Source: Pseudomonas peradeniyensis (lineage in GTDB: Bacteria; Pseudomonadota; Gammaproteobacteria; Pseudomonadales; Pseudomonadaceae). Taken from it: a DNA stretch of 64,000 nucleotides. Shown here piece by piece: positions 1 to 10,003 of the stretch (the first letter of the stretch is position 1; each line of letters opens with the position of its first letter). The stretch is from the NCBI RefSeq assembly GCF_014268935.2, contig NZ_JABWRJ020000002.1, forward strand, positions 186,001 to 250,000. Reading direction: 5' to 3'. The translations under genes and the position numbers were made by a program. The notes below the pieces were generated by a model that made no database searches, was not told where the DNA came from, and saw only the letters and a program-made list of their open reading frames with translations.

Positions 1-14
1 GCCCGCTCCCACGA
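1..14. repeat. Partial REP palindrome (right half)
   Basis: The window opens inside the half-site GCCCGCTCCCACG that recurs in the complete REP pairs elsewhere in the window, for example at 27978-28047. It lies just upstream of hutG, in the gap to the preceding gene outside the window. Confidence 0.6.
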
Positions 15-43
15 AGCTCAAGCAGATACGCTGTAGGAGTCAT

Positions 44-847
44 ATGGACAAGGTATTGAGTTTTCACCAAGGCCGGCTGCCCCTGCTGATCAGCATGCCC
101 CACGCCGGGCTGGGCCTGACGCCACCCGTGCGTGACGGCCTGGTCGACCAGGCACGCAGCCTGCCTGACACCGACTGGCATATCCCGCGCCTGTACGACT
201 TCGCCCGTGACCTGGGCGCCAGTGTGGTGGCGGCGGAGTATTCGCGCTTCGTCATCGACCTGAACCGCCCGGATGACGACAAGCCGCTGTACGTCGGCGC
301 CACCACCGGCCTGTACCCGGCGACCTTGTTCGATGGCGAGCCGTTGTTCAAGGATGGCCAGGCGCCGAGCGCCGACGAGCGGGCCACGTACCTGGAAGGG
401 ATCTGGCGCCCGTACCACGACACGATTCGTCGCGAACTGGAGCGCCTGCGTACCGAGTTCGGCTATGCGCTGCTGTGGGACGCCCACTCGATCCGTTCGC
501 TGATCCCGCACCTGTTCGACGGCAAGCTGCCGGACTTCAACCTCGGCACCTTCAACGGTGCCAGTTGCGATCCCGAGCTGGCCGAGCGGCTGCAGGGCGT
601 GTGCGCCGAATTCCCGCAGTACAGCCATGTACTAAACGGCCGCTTCAAGGGCGGACACATCACCCGCCACTACGGTGACCCTTCCCGGCAGATCCATGCC
701 GTGCAACTGGAGCTGGCGCAGAGCACGTACATGAATGAAGCCGAGCCGTTCGCCTATCGCGAGGATCTGGCACAACCGACCCAGATGGTCCTGGGGCGGT
801 TGCTGGAGACGGTCCTCGCATGGGGCAGGGAGCGATACGGGCGCTAG
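44..847 (+). CDS. hutG: N-formylglutamate deformylase
   Basis: Hydrolyses N-formyl-L-glutamate to glutamate and formate, the last step of the five-step histidine degradation route used by pseudomonads. The 267-residue protein matches the family length. Visible family marks are SMPHAG near residue 20, a WDAHS motif near 147 and FKGGHITRHYG near 200, which supply the histidine and acidic metal and substrate ligands. An AGGAG ribosome binding site lies four bases before the ATG. It is probably the last gene of the hut cluster, whose other members would lie upstream of the window. Its stop is three bases from the stop of the convergent effector-like gene, with no obvious terminator between them. 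Substrate is inferred from family and expected context. Confidence 0.92.
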   Translation: MDKVLSFHQGRLPLLISMPHAGLGLTPPVRDGLVDQARSLPDTDWHIPRLYDFARDLGASVVAAEYSRFVIDLNRPDDDKPLYVGATTGLYPATLFDGEPLFKDGQAPSADERATYLEGIWRPYHDTIRRELERLRTEFGYALLWDAHSIRSLIPHLFDGKLPDFNLGTFNGASCDPELAERLQGVCAEFPQYSHVLNGRFKGGHITRHYGDPSRQIHAVQLELAQSTYMNEAEPFAYREDLAQPTQMVLGRLLETVLAWGRERYGR

Positions 848-850
848 CCG

Positions 851-3800
851 TCAACTGCGATCCGGGTTGGCCAGCGTGGTCAGCTCACGGATCAGGTGCC
901 GTTCCCGTGCCTGCTTGTCGTTTTCCAGCGCCTCGTACTCGGGCGCCAGTTCCTCGAGGCTTTGCGGGGACTCGTCCAGGGCGCTGACCTGCGCCCTGTA
1001 CTGCTGTTCGATGGCGTCGAAGCGTGCTGCGTAGGTCAGGCGCAGGTATCGGCACCATTCGTCATTGTTCGCGGCATACCTCAGGAACGACTCACCCTGC
1101 TCATCCCGGTGTACCTGGTCCATCGCCGCTGTCAGCTCGCTGCGGCTGACATCGGCAAAGGCCTCGTAGAGCATGTTGTCGTCGGGTACGCCCAGCTTCA
1201 GCTCCTGGTTCAGCCCGCGGCGATAGGCCAGGCGGACCTCCGCCTCGTCCCGGCCCTTGGCTTTGTCGCGGGCGATCTCATCCAGTCGGTACAGGCGGTA
1301 GAGACGCGTGAGTTCCTGGTAGAGCGTATGTTCCGTATCGCCCGCTGCTGTCAGCAGGCTACGACTGTCGATCAGCAGCTCGATGTTCTGGAACACCAGC
1401 AATGCCCCGTCGTGGCAGGTCTGGCTGCCGGTGTCCGGTTGTACCAGCGCTTCCTGAGCAATGGCGTTGAACAGCGCGCGTTCTTCCGGCCTGACCAGCG
1501 CCTTGATCAGGACCATGCGCACGCGCTGGCAGAAGGACGGGCGGGTGGCGCCATTGCGAAAGGGGGCTGACTGCTGCAGGCGCCCGACCAGCGACAGCAG
1601 GTTGCCCGCATCGCCGGCCTGTTGCAGTTGCTGCCAGGCATCGCGCAGCGCTTCGTTTTCCAGCTGTGCACCTTGCAGCCAGGCCTCCAGGCGCGGCTGG
1701 TCCTCGGCAAGGGGAAGGATTGGATTATGCAGGTGCCCTCCCGCCAGTTCCTCATCCGAAGACGTCGCGGTCAGCAAGTCATCGGGCAGGCTCATGGCGA
1801 AGGTGAAGTTGCGCTGGGTATCGGAGGATGTGCGTGCGCGGAACATGGTGCTGCGGGTCAGTGGGTTGTCGAACAGGGCAATGGACGACACGGGGAAGTC
1901 ATGATCGAGGTTGCTGAAGATGTGTTCAGGCAGTTCGGTCAAGCGGTTCTCGCTCAGGTCGAGCAGCTCCAGCGGCAGCAGGCTGTCTAGCCAGGTGGGC
2001 CAACGCTCGATGCCCATGTTGTTCAGTTCAAGCCGGCTCAGGTTGCGCAAGGTCTCGGGCACCTCGGTGATAGTGCCCAGGCGGTTGCCGGCCAGCTCCA
2101 GTGTGCTGAGATTGCCCAATGTGGCGAACGTGGCGAGTACGCTGTCATCGATTACCAGACCCATGTCGCGCAGGGACAGGTAGATAAGCCTGGGAAGCCG
2201 TCGGAGTGCCGTCGGCAGTGTCTGGCTTGGCTGGGCGTGTTCGACGAGGCTGAGGTTTTCCACCAAGGGGAAGCGCCTCAGGAAATCATCCAGCTGGGCG
2301 GTCGTACTGCTGATCCTGGCCAGTGACAGGCTTCGGACCCGTTGGTGGAAGAAAGCCGGCAGACTCGGAGGAAAATGCTCCAGGGCGATGTTCTCCAGGC
2401 GCAGTGTTGTCTGGCGCATGCCCAGTTCCTGGTTGCGCCAGAACGTGTTGATGCTGACCCCGATCCGGTTGCGCATGGCCATGGCGCCCTGGCTCAGCGG
2501 CGCCGTCGAGCTTGAGGCGTTGGCCCAATTGTCGAGAGCATCGCGCAATGCTTCGCGCTGCTGGGTGTAGTGGCGCAGCCGGGCATTCAGGGATGGTGAA
2601 ATGTCAGCATGGATCCGTCCGGCCTGACCCTGTTGATTGAGCATGATGCGCAGCAGTTGATCCTCGATGATGGGATTGCCTTCCAGGGCAATGATCGTGT
2701 GGGTGGCGAGGTCCGGTTCATTGCTCATGAGAAAACTCGGCAGTGAGCGGATACGGTTGTCACGTAGCGAAACCTCCCTGATGCGGGTCAGGGGACGCGG
2801 CCTGAGGCCTTGCGGCCAGTGGTCGAGCTCCATGCGCTCAAGGCCCAGGTAGTCGAGCGTCAGGCCTTCGAAAGCCTGGTAGCCGTGGGTGAGAAGCCGA
2901 TTGCCATCCAGGATGAGCCGGCGCAAGCGTGGCAAGTTTCGCAAGCTTTCGATCTCCCTGCTCGACAATGGCAGGTTCAGGTTGGTGATACTGAGGGACT
3001 CGAGCTCCGGTAGGCGGCGAGTGATCGAGCCGAGGTCATAAAGGAAAGTGGAGGCAGGAGCGTTGTCGACATACGGCCGTGTGACTTCCAGCGACCGCAA
3101 GACGGGGAATTGCTGGAGCAGGTGGGTGAGCAGGCGCTCGCGGCGCCCCAGGCTCGAGGCGCCGCCGTGGGACGGATCGATTAGCTGGAGATGGCTGACA
3201 TTTTCGCTGAAGAAGGAGGGTAAATCGGTTGGGAAGGTGTCCAGCTCGATCTGCTCCAGGCGAAGTGGTGTCACCTCATGAGGCGTCACAGGCAGGGCGT
3301 TGTCATACCAGTGCTGGATGAGCCGCTCGTGCAAGGTGTCGATCGCGTCAGTGTCATGCCCGGCTGTGGATCGTGTCATTCGTCGCCATTCGGCTAGCGT
3401 GCGACGTAAGGATGTGTGTTGTTCGAGCAATGCTTGCAAGCGCAGGTTTATCTCGCTTCGACTTAGTCCGCTGCCTTCCAGGTCGGCCAGTATCTGGTCG
3501 GCCGTGCGCGTCGTGTGTACGGGCAGACCCGTCTCCCTGATCATGCGCAGCAGGGTGTGACGGGTGAAGCCGCCCCCTGTGCCGCCTTGACCGCCCAGTG
3601 GGTATCCCAGGCGGCCATCGGCCAGACGCATCGGCGAGTGGAAGCCTTGGCGCACGGGCTGCATGCGCAACACCTTGCGCAACGCCTCACGCGAAAGTCG
3701 AGGCATCTGGCGAAGCAGCCGCTTGAGTGCTTGCGTGTAGCTCACTCCCAGGTTGCCCAATACGGTGATTGCGGGTGTCGGCAGCGCCTTCATCAGTGCG

Positions 3801-6427
3801 CTGTAGAGCGTGTCATGAAGCATCTCCGAGGCTGCAGGGGCACTGCTGCCGTCCACTATGTAGCCATTGGTCGTGCTGATAATGGTGGCGTCGGGCTCAG
3901 CGGTCTGTGCTCCGATTCGTGTGCGCTCGGCGGGCCAGTGCAGGTGTTGCTCGAGATCGATGACCGTATCGGCGGGCCAGCCGGGTAGCTGTTCCAGGGT
4001 ATGCAGGACCAGGCGGTCAGTGTCCCAGTTACGCACCGTGTCCAGATACAGCCCTTCATAGGCGCGGGCCAGGCGAACCTGCTGCTGGTACGTGCGAGCC
4101 TCTGCGGCAAGGCGGGCGTGGATCCTGCCTTGATCCAGGCTCTGCAACTCCACTTGGCTGGCGTTGCGCAACAGTTCTTCGATGACGGGAAGCGGCAGCT
4201 GTGGATAACGTTGCCGCAGGGTGGCGCCGCGAGCGGCGGGCTTGGCGTACAAAAGGTCGTAGCGCTTCTGGAACGTCTTGCGCAGCATGTGGGGTTCAGT
4301 CACCGAGGTGCGCAGTTCCTGATCCAGCCTGAAACGAGACAGCGTGTCTTCCAGCAACGCTGGCAAGCGCAGGTTCTGGCTGACGGTTCGACGCAATACG
4401 GACTCATCGGTGCCGCTAACTTCGAGTATTCGGGTCAAAGTGGCTTCATCGAATTCAGCGATCAGCGGGCCTGCCCGACTGGCCAGCTTGTTCAGTGACC
4501 ACCCTTGCGGGCGGTCCAGGCCATGCAGCCATGCACCTGCGCCATTGTGGCGCAATCGAGGTTGATAGCCATGGGGGCTTTGCGGGTGTACGAGGACGTA
4601 GTCGTGGGGCACTGAAATGGGGCTGACTGAAAACAGGCGGTCTTCCAGCGCCAACCAGGTCTTGCCTGCGTGGTGGTACAAGCCGAACTCATCCGCCTTC
4701 AAGCCTGCAGGCAGCACAATGTCATGGGCAAACGGTTTCAGGTCCGGGGACCACAGGCGGACATCGCCGTCAGGCCTGCGCACGGGCTCCAGTTCTTCGA
4801 CAAATGAAGGTGTCTCGACAGTGATTTTCTCGACGGCAGGTTTTCCGCCGCTCGCCTCCCAGACGCCCAGTACCGCCAACTGGGCAACGTTTTCAACCAC
4901 GTCCACCAGGTAGGCCAGGGCTTGCTGCCTGTCGCCCCGCGCCCAGCTGGCAAACCCTTCGTATACCTCATGCCCCAGTTGCAGCGCGGTCAGCCCCAGC
5001 ATCACCGGGCCCAGGGCCGGCACGAAGAAAACGCCCAGGGCCAGGGCGTCGAAGGCCAGGCCGGTGTAGTACGCCAGCTGTTTCTGCGCTGTTATCCGGT
5101 CTTCCGTCGCGGTGGGGACCGCGTGGAACAGGGCATCGTCCGTGAGCCTTTGGCGTTTCTGCGCGACCAGCGCCTCGCGCAGGCCTTGCCCGAAGGGCTG
5201 CTGTGCCACCGTCACTCGGGCGTTCGGATCGCGCACACGGTTTACCGTTCCGCCGTACTGACCCGGAATGACCTTGGAGGTACTCCAGTCCACCGGTTGC
5301 AGGCAGTCCAGCAACTGGGTGAAGACGGCACTGCTGTCGCGTGCCGGCACACTGTCGAGCAGTTGCCGGCGGGTCATGGCCCCCAGCTGTTCGCGCAGGT
5401 AGGCCTGCAGTGCCTCGGCGGTGGCGTGGTGCTGCAAGGGGATTCGCGCGCCGGGCAGGTAGGTGACCAGCCAACCCTGGAAGGGCAGGTGAAACGCAGG
5501 GTAGCGCGCCGGCAGGCTGGGGCCGGACTCGACACCGAAGATCAACGCGCCCGTTACCGAGCTGCCGAACAGTTGCAGGAAGGTCGCGCCCAGCGGGCGG
5601 CCTTCATGCTCGGCCTGGCCGTGTTCGACCAGCTTGAGCAAGGCCGCATACAGGGGTTGCTCGAGCCTTTCGCCGAGGTAGGCCCTGTGCAGCTCCAGGC
5701 GCAGGGTGCTCAGCTCAGCGTCGCCGAATACCTTGGCCGCCTGCGGATCCGCCTGACAGACCGTTTCGATCAGCGCCTGGTACTGACCACCGATGTCCAG
5801 CTCGCGGGAGAGTGCCGCGAATTCGCTCGGCGAGATCCCGACCTGGTTGCCGCTGGGCACCACGCCCACGAACGCATTGCTGTCGAGCACCCGTGAGCTG
5901 AGCCTGGCGGTATCCAGCCCACCGGGCAGCGCATGTTCGGCCTCGAAGTTCTGCAAGGCGCTGTGCAGCAAGGACTGGGTGGCTCGTCTGAACGACCGCG
6001 CCGCCTGAACGATAGGGTCGCCGTAGGAGGCGTCCTGATAAGCCTCGGCCCGGCGGGCGTTGAACAGGTAGGTCCTGTTCACGTCCAGCTCCAGGTCAAA
6101 GCGCTGCTTGATCGCCTGGGTCAGCTGCTGCGTGGCGAACTGCCGTAGATCGGGTAGCTGCTTGAGCAGCCGAGCCACATCGTCCTGGGTCTTGCGATGG
6201 GTGCCATATTCCTGCACCAGTTGCCGGGCGATGTCCGGATGGGCCAGGCAAGCCCTGTCGAACCAGGCGCTTGGCCGGCTCAGGGCATTGCGCATGTGGG
6301 CATGGTCCGGCTTTGCGACGTGCTTCAGCCAGTCAGGCATCTTGTCGGCGATCAGCTGTTTCGACAGTGAGCCTATGGGTTCGTCCGTCGCTGGCGCGCC
6401 AGCGACGCCGTTGTTGTTGACGCTCAT
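851..6427 (-). CDS. Giant LRR protein with C-terminal NEL-type E3 ubiquitin ligase domain (effector-like)
   Basis: Predicted 1858-residue protein resembling Pseudomonas proteins with a dermonecrotic-toxin-like N-terminal region (DUF6543 type), leucine-rich repeats and a NEL (IpaH/SspH-like) ubiquitin ligase domain. A long hydrophobic stretch at about residues 446-489 could enter a membrane. Two leucine-rich blocks, about 1049-1252 and 1339-1526, each open with a related RLExIxLxxFPxxLPxFF segment, suggesting internal duplication. The C-terminal 300 residues carry a CHD tripeptide (codons near 1409-1417, Cys about 1671) that fits the catalytic CxD of NEL ligases. I chose the ATG at 6427, with GAGG upstream, over the longer reading from 6493. 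There is no adjacent chaperone, secretion gene or immunity gene. In NEL proteins the cysteine takes ubiquitin from host E2 enzymes; the host target and delivery route here are unknown. Confidence 0.85.
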   Translation of the reverse strand: MSVNNNGVAGAPATDEPIGSLSKQLIADKMPDWLKHVAKPDHAHMRNALSRPSAWFDRACLAHPDIARQLVQEYGTHRKTQDDVARLLKQLPDLRQFATQQLTQAIKQRFDLELDVNRTYLFNARRAEAYQDASYGDPIVQAARSFRRATQSLLHSALQNFEAEHALPGGLDTARLSSRVLDSNAFVGVVPSGNQVGISPSEFAALSRELDIGGQYQALIETVCQADPQAAKVFGDAELSTLRLELHRAYLGERLEQPLYAALLKLVEHGQAEHEGRPLGATFLQLFGSSVTGALIFGVESGPSLPARYPAFHLPFQGWLVTYLPGARIPLQHHATAEALQAYLREQLGAMTRRQLLDSVPARDSSAVFTQLLDCLQPVDWSTSKVIPGQYGGTVNRVRDPNARVTVAQQPFGQGLREALVAQKRQRLTDDALFHAVPTATEDRITAQKQLAYYTGLAFDALALGVFFVPALGPVMLGLTALQLGHEVYEGFASWARGDRQQALAYLVDVVENVAQLAVLGVWEASGGKPAVEKITVETPSFVEELEPVRRPDGDVRLWSPDLKPFAHDIVLPAGLKADEFGLYHHAGKTWLALEDRLFSVSPISVPHDYVLVHPQSPHGYQPRLRHNGAGAWLHGLDRPQGWSLNKLASRAGPLIAEFDEATLTRILEVSGTDESVLRRTVSQNLRLPALLEDTLSRFRLDQELRTSVTEPHMLRKTFQKRYDLLYAKPAARGATLRQRYPQLPLPVIEELLRNASQVELQSLDQGRIHARLAAEARTYQQQVRLARAYEGLYLDTVRNWDTDRLVLHTLEQLPGWPADTVIDLEQHLHWPAERTRIGAQTAEPDATIISTTNGYIVDGSSAPAASEMLHDTLYSALMKALPTPAITVLGNLGVSYTQALKRLLRQMPRLSREALRKVLRMQPVRQGFHSPMRLADGRLGYPLGGQGGTGGGFTRHTLLRMIRETGLPVHTTRTADQILADLEGSGLSRSEINLRLQALLEQHTSLRRTLAEWRRMTRSTAGHDTDAIDTLHERLIQHWYDNALPVTPHEVTPLRLEQIELDTFPTDLPSFFSENVSHLQLIDPSHGGASSLGRRERLLTHLLQQFPVLRSLEVTRPYVDNAPASTFLYDLGSITRRLPELESLSITNLNLPLSSREIESLRNLPRLRRLILDGNRLLTHGYQAFEGLTLDYLGLERMELDHWPQGLRPRPLTRIREVSLRDNRIRSLPSFLMSNEPDLATHTIIALEGNPIIEDQLLRIMLNQQGQAGRIHADISPSLNARLRHYTQQREALRDALDNWANASSSTAPLSQGAMAMRNRIGVSINTFWRNQELGMRQTTLRLENIALEHFPPSLPAFFHQRVRSLSLARISSTTAQLDDFLRRFPLVENLSLVEHAQPSQTLPTALRRLPRLIYLSLRDMGLVIDDSVLATFATLGNLSTLELAGNRLGTITEVPETLRNLSRLELNNMGIERWPTWLDSLLPLELLDLSENRLTELPEHIFSNLDHDFPVSSIALFDNPLTRSTMFRARTSSDTQRNFTFAMSLPDDLLTATSSDEELAGGHLHNPILPLAEDQPRLEAWLQGAQLENEALRDAWQQLQQAGDAGNLLSLVGRLQQSAPFRNGATRPSFCQRVRMVLIKALVRPEERALFNAIAQEALVQPDTGSQTCHDGALLVFQNIELLIDSRSLLTAAGDTEHTLYQELTRLYRLYRLDEIARDKAKGRDEAEVRLAYRRGLNQELKLGVPDDNMLYEAFADVSRSELTAAMDQVHRDEQGESFLRYAANNDEWCRYLRLTYAARFDAIEQQYRAQVSALDESPQSLEELAPEYEALENDKQARERHLIRELTTLANPDRS

Positions 6428-6606
6428 GATGGGGCCTCGATGTAAGGGAGGCCCGGATGGTATGGACTGATTCACCGGCCCAGCACATAACATGATCTGG
6501 CTGTCAGCCCGTCGGTATGCATCGGAGCCCGCACGAGAGCATGCTCAAAGCGCAATTCAGGTTTATGATGCCCAACGGCAGACAATATCCTCACACGGAG
6601 TGCGCG

Positions 6607-7578
6607 ATGCAGACCCTCTACCCGCAGATCAAACCCTACGCCCGGCACGATCTGGCCGTGGAAGCGCCGCATGTGCTGTATGTCGATGAGAGCGGCTCGC
6701 CGGAAGGTCTGCCCGTGGTGTTCATCCACGGTGGCCCGGGCGCGGGCTGCGATGCCCAGAGCCGTTGCTACTTCGACCCCAACCTGTACCGCATCGTCAC
6801 CTTCGACCAGCGCGGCTGCGGTCGCTCCACGCCCCATGCGAGCCTGGAGAACAACACCACCTGGCACCTGGTCGAGGACCTGGAGCGCATCCGCGAGCAC
6901 CTCGGCATCGACAAATGGGTGCTGTTCGGCGGTTCCTGGGGTTCCACCCTGGCCCTGGCCTACGCCCAGAAGCACCCCGAGCGCGTGCACGGCCTGATCC
7001 TGCGCGGCATCTTCCTGTGCCGCCCGCAGGAGATCCACTGGTTCTACCAGGAAGGCGCCAGCCGCCTGTTCCCCGACTACTGGCAGGACTACATCGCGCC
7101 GATCCCGCCGGAAGAGCGTGGCGACCTGGTCAAGGCCTTCCACAAGCGCCTGACCGGCAACGACCAGATCGCCCAGATGCATGCCGCCAAGGCCTGGTCC
7201 ACCTGGGAGGGCCGCACCGCGACCCTGCGCCCGAACCCGCTGGTGGTCGACCGCTTTTCCGAGCCGCAGCGCGCCCTGTCGATCGCCCGCATCGAATGCC
7301 ACTACTTCACCAACAACGCCTTCCTCGAGCAGGACCAACTGATACGCGACATGCCGAAGATCGCTCACCTGCCCGCGGTGATCGTGCATGGCCGCTACGA
7401 CGTGATCTGCCCGCTGGACAACGCCTGGGAGCTGCACCAGGCCTGGCCGAACAGCGAGCTGAAGGTGATCCGCGACGCCGGCCACGCCGCCTCCGAGCCC
7501 GGCATCACCGACGCCTTGGTGCGCGCGGCCGACCAGATGGCCCGGCGCCTGCTCGACCTGCCCCTGGAAGAAGCATGA
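6607..7578 (+). CDS. pip: Proline iminopeptidase
   Basis: Serine peptidase of the alpha/beta-hydrolase S33 family that releases N-terminal proline from peptides in the cytoplasm. The oxyanion loop HGGPGAG is at residues 41-47, the nucleophile elbow GGSWGS places the catalytic serine near 110, and RYDVICP and DAGHA near 265 and 294 supply Asp and His. The length of 323 residues is typical. The open frame extends upstream to 6517, but the ATG at 6607 has a GGAG site six bases before it and begins with the conserved MQTLYP start. The gene overlaps dtd by four bases (ATGA), so the two are probably translationally coupled. Confidence 0.93.
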   Translation: MQTLYPQIKPYARHDLAVEAPHVLYVDESGSPEGLPVVFIHGGPGAGCDAQSRCYFDPNLYRIVTFDQRGCGRSTPHASLENNTTWHLVEDLERIREHLGIDKWVLFGGSWGSTLALAYAQKHPERVHGLILRGIFLCRPQEIHWFYQEGASRLFPDYWQDYIAPIPPEERGDLVKAFHKRLTGNDQIAQMHAAKAWSTWEGRTATLRPNPLVVDRFSEPQRALSIARIECHYFTNNAFLEQDQLIRDMPKIAHLPAVIVHGRYDVICPLDNAWELHQAWPNSELKVIRDAGHAASEPGITDALVRAADQMARRLLDLPLEEA

Positions 7579-8012
7579 AGGGGCTGATCCAGCGTGTGCG
7601 TGGCGCGCGAGTGGAAGTAGCAGGGGAGATTGTCGGTGCCATCGACCAGGGGTTGCTGGCGCTGGTGGCGGTCGAGCCTGAAGATTCGCCCGAGCATGCC
7701 GACAAGCTGTTGCACAAACTGCTGAACTACCGGGTGTTCAGCGACGAGCAGGGCAAGATGAACCGCTCGCTCAAGGATGTCGGCGGCGGCCTGCTGCTGG
7801 TGTCGCAGTTCACCCTGGCCGCCGACACTCGCAACGGCATGCGCCCGAGCTTTTCGACGGCTGCGCCACCGGCCCTCGGCGCCGAGCTGTTCGACTATCT
7901 GCTGCGCCAGGCACAGGCTCGGCACCCGCTTGTGGCCAGTGGTCGCTTCGGTGCAGACATGCAGGTGCATCTGGTCAATGATGGCCCGGTAACATTTATG
8001 TTACAAATATGA
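7575..8012 (+). CDS. dtd: D-aminoacyl-tRNA deacylase
   Basis: Removes D-amino acids, and in related enzymes glycine, mischarged on tRNA, a proofreading step in the cytoplasm. The 145-residue protein begins MKGLIQRV and contains the DTD hallmarks SQFTLAAD (about residues 78-85) and the C-terminal GPVT motif, which together form the active site across the dimer interface. The ATG overlaps the TGA of pip. A hairpin with a short T run follows within ten bases of the stop, so pip-dtd probably forms a two-gene unit. Confidence 0.95.
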   Translation: MKGLIQRVRGARVEVAGEIVGAIDQGLLALVAVEPEDSPEHADKLLHKLLNYRVFSDEQGKMNRSLKDVGGGLLLVSQFTLAADTRNGMRPSFSTAAPPALGAELFDYLLRQAQARHPLVASGRFGADMQVHLVNDGPVTFMLQI

Positions 8013-8016
8013 GGTC

Positions 8017-8053
8017 AAAAAACCCTTTGTTTGTCGAAAAACAAGGGGTTTTG
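8017..8053 (+). terminator. Rho-independent terminator after pip-dtd
   Basis: Inverted repeat AACCCTTTGTTT / AAACAAGGGGTT separated by a short GTCGAA-type loop and followed by TTTTG. It lies directly after the dtd stop and before the long opgG leader. Confidence 0.65.
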
Positions 8054-8275
8054 TACGATAAATAGTTTGTTCAGCCTGATGCGTTGTAACGCGACCTGCT
8101 GGATAATCGCGCGCTGCATGAACCTGCGTTCGCAGGTTCGTTTCACTTTGACTCGAGCATTGTCAGGATCCGTTTGGGGAATCATTACGCCCTCACGGGG
8201 TCCGAACAGTGCTCGCCAACCCGGCATTGGTCGCTGGCCGTTGGTTTCATGATCTGTTTTCGGCGAGGATTGCTC

Positions 8276-10003
8276 GTGATTGTAAGCCCCTGTATTGCAC
8301 CTAGAATCCCCGGTACCCGGCTGCGCAAGGCCATGCTGGCCGGCGTGGCGCTGGTCGGCCTGTTGAGCGCGGGCCAGCTGTGGGCATTCAATCTGGACGA
8401 CGTTGCAGCCAAGGCAAAGGATCTGGCCGGTCAGAAGTTCGAGGCACCGAAGAGCAACCTGCCACCGGTGTTCCGCGACATGAAGTACGCCGACTACCAG
8501 AAGATCCGCTTCCTGCAGGAAAAGGCCGAGTGGGCCAAGGACAAGACGCCGTTCAAGCTGTCCTTCTACCATCAAGGCATGCATTTCGACACGCCGGTGA
8601 CCATCAACGAGATCACCGCCAACAAGGTCAAGGAAATCAAGTACGACCCGAGCCGTTTCGAGTTCGGTGACGTGCCGCATGACGCCGAAGCCACCAAGAA
8701 CCTCGGCTACGCCGGTTTCCGCGTGCTCTACCCGATCAACAAGGCCGACAAGCAGGACGAGATCATGACCCTGCTTGGCGCCAGCTATTTCCGCGTGGTC
8801 GGCAAGGGCCACCGCTACGGCCTGTCGGCCCGTGGCCTGGCCATCGACACCGCGTTGCCGTCCGGCGAGGAATTCCCGCGCTTCCGCGAGTTCTGGATCG
8901 AGAAGCCCAAGCCGAACGACAAGCACCTGGTGATCTACGCGCTGCTCGACTCGCCGCGCTCCACCGGCGCCTACAAGCTGACCCTGCGTCCGGGCGAGGA
9001 CACCCTGGTCGACGTCAAGTCGCGGGTCTACCTGCGTGACAACGTCAGCCGCCTGGGCATCGCCCCGCTGACCAGCATGTACCTGTTCGGCCCCAACCAG
9101 CCATCCAAGGTCATGAACTACCGTCCGGCCCTGCACGACTCCGAAGGCCTGGCGATCCACGCCGGCAACGGCGAGTGGCTGTGGCGTCCGCTGAACAACC
9201 CGAAACACCTGGCCGTGAGCAACTTCAGCGTGGAGAACCCGCGTGGTTTCGGCCTGCTGCAGCGCCAGCGCGACTTCAGCGACTACGAAGACCTCGACGA
9301 CGAATACGAGAAGCGCCCGAGCGCCTGGATCGAGCCGAAGGGTGACTGGGGCAAGGGCACCGTCGACCTGGTGGAGATCCCGACCGCCGACGAGACCAAC
9401 GACAACATCGTGGCCTTCTGGAGCCCGGAAAAGCTGCCTGAAGTGGGCAAGCCGTTCGAGTACGACTACCGCCTGCGCTGGACCATCAAGGAAGACCAGC
9501 TGCATTCGCAGGAGCTGGGCTGGGTCAAGCAGACCCTGCGCTCCACCGGCGACGTCAAGCAGTCCAACCTGATCCGCCAGACCGATGGCACCGTGGCCTT
9601 CCTGGTCGACTTCATCGGCCCGAACCTGGCCACCCTGCCGGCCGACACCGCCGTGCGCAGCCAGGTCAGCGTCGGCGACAACGCCGAGGTGGTCGAGAAC
9701 AACCTGCGCTACAACCCGGAAACCAAGGGCTGGCGCCTGACCCTGCGGCTGAAGGTGCAGGATCCGAAGAAATCCACCGAGATGCGTGCCGCGCTGCTGC
9801 GCGACGTTCCGGTCGAGCAGCCCAAGCCGACCAAGCAGGACAAGGCCGCGGCCAAGCATGCTCACGCCAAGGCCGAGAAAGCCAAGGCCGAGAAGGCTGC
9901 CGAGCAACCCGCCGCCGATGCGGCATCCACCAACGGGACCCCGGCCACCACCGAGAAAGTGCTGACCGAGACCTGGAGCTATCAGTTGCCTGCCGATGAG
10001 TAA
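8276..10003 (+). CDS. opgG: Periplasmic glucans biosynthesis protein G
   Basis: Periplasmic protein required, with OpgH, for synthesis and branching of osmoregulated periplasmic glucans (beta-1,2 backbone with beta-1,6 branches). The GTG at 8276 was chosen because GAGGA lies six bases upstream and the protein then begins MIVSPCIAP followed by a basic and hydrophobic signal sequence ending near residue 37 (SAGQLWA). The mature part has the MdoG fold signatures FHTP-like HFDTPVTI and a long beta-sandwich region. The last 60 residues are a lysine/alanine-rich tail with KAEKA repeats, which looks lineage specific. The stop lies inside the opgH start region (8-base overlap), indicating one operon. 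The 260-base leader from 8013 holds a terminator but no other recognised element. Confidence 0.93.
   Translation: MIVSPCIAPRIPGTRLRKAMLAGVALVGLLSAGQLWAFNLDDVAAKAKDLAGQKFEAPKSNLPPVFRDMKYADYQKIRFLQEKAEWAKDKTPFKLSFYHQGMHFDTPVTINEITANKVKEIKYDPSRFEFGDVPHDAEATKNLGYAGFRVLYPINKADKQDEIMTLLGASYFRVVGKGHRYGLSARGLAIDTALPSGEEFPRFREFWIEKPKPNDKHLVIYALLDSPRSTGAYKLTLRPGEDTLVDVKSRVYLRDNVSRLGIAPLTSMYLFGPNQPSKVMNYRPALHDSEGLAIHAGNGEWLWRPLNNPKHLAVSNFSVENPRGFGLLQRQRDFSDYEDLDDEYEKRPSAWIEPKGDWGKGTVDLVEIPTADETNDNIVAFWSPEKLPEVGKPFEYDYRLRWTIKEDQLHSQELGWVKQTLRSTGDVKQSNLIRQTDGTVAFLVDFIGPNLATLPADTAVRSQVSVGDNAEVVENNLRYNPETKGWRLTLRLKVQDPKKSTEMRAALLRDVPVEQPKPTKQDKAAAKHAHAKAEKAKAEKAAEQPAADAASTNGTPATTEKVLTETWSYQLPADE

Noticed and set aside
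4922..5896. 324-codon plus-strand frame inside the effector-like gene
   Set aside because: Antisense shadow; the minus-strand reading is continuous over 5.5 kb with clear domains.
6428..6493. Longer N-terminus for the effector-like gene
   Set aside because: The extra 22 residues have no ribosome binding site and fall in the divergent upstream region; the ATG at 6427 has GAGG upstream.
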